DNA from: Chryseobacterium sp. LAM-KRS1
Lineage (GTDB): Bacteria; Bacteroidota; Bacteroidia; Flavobacteriales; Weeksellaceae
DNA: 64,000 bases
Direction: 5' to 3'
NCBI RefSeq assembly: GCF_013184525.1
Contig: NZ_JAAOIZ010000001.1
Span: 248,001 to 312,000 of the forward strand
The notes below the pieces were generated by a model. That model was not told the origin of the DNA. It was given only the letters and a program-made list of their open reading frames with translations, and searched no databases. The position numbers and the translations under genes were made by a program. Of this stretch, positions 62,690 through 64,000 are shown piece after piece; the stretch's first letter is position 1; each line of letters opens with the position of its first letter.

Positions 62690-62780
62690 TGTTCCTAGCC
62701 CCGATAGAAGCGGTTACCCCGGAGCAGGGAATGGTAAGGTTGGGGGCGAGGAGTATGAGCGGATAGCGGGAAATAGCTCT
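62690..62780 (+). ncRNA. Possible Flavo-1-like RNA or dispersed flavobacterial repeat
   Basis: The stretch has CTAGCCCCGATAGAAGCGG at its left and GAGCGGATAGCGGGAAATAG at its right, with a variable GC-rich middle. The ends can pair (CUA.CCC with GGG..UAG). From memory, this resembles a short element found many times in flavobacterial intergenic regions, possibly the Flavo-1 RNA motif in Rfam. It is far richer in G and C than its surroundings. The rest of 62560-62689 shows nothing I can name. Family and strand are not certain. Confidence 0.45.
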
Positions 62781-62782
62781 AT

Positions 62783-62809
62783 AAAAAAAACTCTCCTAAT
62801 GTGGAGAGC
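62783..62809 (-). terminator. Terminator of the sphingomyelinase-like gene
   Basis: A six-base stem (CTCTCC / GGAGAG) followed on the reverse strand by eight Ts, 25 bases after the stop. Confidence 0.75.
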
Positions 62810-62833
62810 TTTATGTTTTTTCAGGGATGAAAT

Positions 62834-64000
62834 TTAATACCAATTCTGTTGGGAAGTATTGTTCATCCGTACTTCAAATTGTTCAGCAGCACCGATTGTA
62901 TTTCCATTTAAATAGATCCAATCGGTACCGTTCTTTTGATATACCTGAAGGAAATATGTTTTTCCTGTGGAGGTTTTATCCTTGAAGGCAACGGTATCTC
63001 CATTTTCTATGCTTGTAGAAGTGTTTCCGTTTTTCTTTTTCACAAGGACCAGTTCGAGGTTTTTAAGGGATTTGCCAAATTTCGGGAAATAGTAATAAGC
63101 TCCTCCGTTCAGATACTCCCAATACCAGAAATTATTAATACGCTCGCTGGTCTCTACCCTTACCGGACCTTCTTTGAGATCGAAATAATTATCCCCAGCC
63201 CCAAGGTTAACAAGATTGAACCATGTATTCTGATTAGGAGCAGAAGCGGATACGGTAAGCCAATCATCTGGTTTTGAAAGGTTGCTGGTAATATACTTTC
63301 CGGTAGCTACGGATCTTAAAGATACCTTATCATATATTCTGAATTTCATACTCTTTTTGGGAGATGTTTCATCCGTACTGATGGCTCCTTCTACAGGATA
63401 ATGATCCGAATAATCTGTCCAGTAATAAGTGTCCTGGGTGAGATTGGTATACGTCATAAGGGTATTGCTTACGGGATCAAAAGCGATATTGTGCCAGGAT
63501 AGAGGAGTAAGGTGTTCGTTGGAAACGAAGATATAATCAAGATATTCCGGCTGATTCTTAGGATAAGGATAGTGGTAAGATGCCATGGTGTTCGTTTGGG
63601 TATCCCATGTCTGTGAAAGACCTTTGTAGACAGGTGCAGATACATTTAACGTTTGCAGCATGACAGGGTATTCCTGGCTGTTCTTAATAATATTAAAATC
63701 TCCGCCATACACAAGCATTTCATCAGCAGGAATTTGAAGTGCGTCCACATAAGATTTGATCATTTCCAGCTGGCTTTTTCTGATGCTGACTTCATTTCCC
63801 TGGCAGCCGGGTTGGGTAGATTGAAGATGGGTAGAAATACAATGAATCCGTTTTCCGTTTTTAAGAATACGGGCGTACACAAAACCCTTTAAAGAAAGGG
63901 CATCGAAATCACATCCTTTGGGAAATATATATTGATTCATTATTTCAATCGGGTACTTACTGGCAATCATCACTCCACCGTTTTCCAGTCCGCCCGAGAC
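62834..64000 (-). CDS. Sphingomyelinase-like phosphodiesterase, 5' end cut by window edge
   Basis: The reading frame continues to the right edge (388 residues seen), so the start lies outside. The visible part starts VSGGLENGGVMIASKYPIE, typical of bacterial neutral sphingomyelinase C (beta-haemolysin type) of the EEP fold. Metal and catalytic landmarks follow: DALSLKGFVYARI, CISTHLQSTQPG, YGGDFNI, EYLDYIFVS and YSDHYPVEG. After the catalytic domain ends (around base 63390) there is an extra beta-rich domain of about 180 residues (KFRIYDKVSLRSVATGKYIT to EQFEVRMN). It is probably secreted. Sphingomyelin is the family substrate; bacterial or host sphingolipids are both possible. Confidence 0.85.
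   Translation of the reverse strand, partial: VSGGLENGGVMIASKYPIEIMNQYIFPKGCDFDALSLKGFVYARILKNGKRIHCISTHLQSTQPGCQGNEVSIRKSQLEMIKSYVDALQIPADEMLVYGGDFNIIKNSQEYPVMLQTLNVSAPVYKGLSQTWDTQTNTMASYHYPYPKNQPEYLDYIFVSNEHLTPLSWHNIAFDPVSNTLMTYTNLTQDTYYWTDYSDHYPVEGAISTDETSPKKSMKFRIYDKVSLRSVATGKYITSNLSKPDDWLTVSASAPNQNTWFNLVNLGAGDNYFDLKEGPVRVETSERINNFWYWEYLNGGAYYYFPKFGKSLKNLELVLVKKKNGNTSTSIENGDTVAFKDKTSTGKTYFLQVYQKNGTDWIYLNGNTIGAAEQFEVRMNNTSQQNWY

Noticed and set aside
62834..64000. Start codon at 63970-63973 for the sphingomyelinase-like gene
   Set aside because: The conserved GGLENGGV block lies upstream and in frame to the window edge, so the gene is truncated by the window and does not start here.

Overview
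The window looks like chromosomal DNA of a flavobacterium of the Chryseobacterium/Elizabethkingia type. This is inferred from gene families, not from a database search. The evidence is: AT-rich intergenic DNA with TAnnTTTG-type Bacteroidetes promoters and no clear Shine-Dalgarno sites; a SusC/SusD pair; seven proteins with a C-terminal type IX secretion (T9SS) type A sorting domain; a eukaryote-like prolyl-tRNA synthetase; and a fused branched-chain-type E1 subunit. I see no phage, IS element, CRISPR array, tRNA or rRNA.

Layout. 1-10 kb: a TPR protein cut by the left edge, a DUF808 membrane protein, an acyltransferase, grpE-dnaJ, an Nramp Mn/Fe importer with a likely DtxR/MntR-type operator, a DUF937-OmpA protein and proS. 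9-16 kb: a Gly/Trp-rich lipoprotein plus an OmpP1/FadL-like porin, then SusD and SusC. 16-31 kb: a ZIP transporter and methyltransferase, an RlmL-like rRNA methyltransferase, an Endo H/F-like glycosidase lipoprotein with a ricin-type lectin domain, an SDR with an AraC regulator and a phased direct-repeat operator, a GT2 glycosyltransferase, a Cys/Met PLP enzyme divergent from an Lrp regulator, a bestrophin and the fused E1. 30.6-35.3 kb: DnaE fused to an N-terminal proofreading exonuclease. 35.6-42.4 kb: three T9SS surface proteins, two of them tandem duplicates. 42.5-56.1 kb: a 52-residue membrane protein, a K+ channel, Nif3 plus a cysteine-less zinc-ribbon homologue, small enzymes, TauE/DUF1634, purK and purE (unlinked), HdeD, a CPA2 antiporter and an EamA transporter. 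56.1-62.5 kb: four tandem BspA-like (DUF285) surface proteins, each ending in a T9SS sorting domain. 62.8 kb to the right edge: a sphingomyelinase-like enzyme cut by the window end.

How it fits together. Housekeeping genes are interspersed with outer-membrane and surface genes. The most unusual block is the BspA-like operon: four paralogues a few bases apart, with the same head and tail domains but different numbers of a 25-residue repeat (about 4 to 9). It looks like an expandable set of displayed surface proteins. A second theme is the loss of expected metal-binding residues in conserved proteins: DnaJ zinc centre I, the ProRS C-terminal Cys site, all four zinc-ribbon cysteines of the coiled-coil protein, and the PHP site of DnaE. 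Several promoter motifs lie so close to start codons that leaderless mRNAs are likely.
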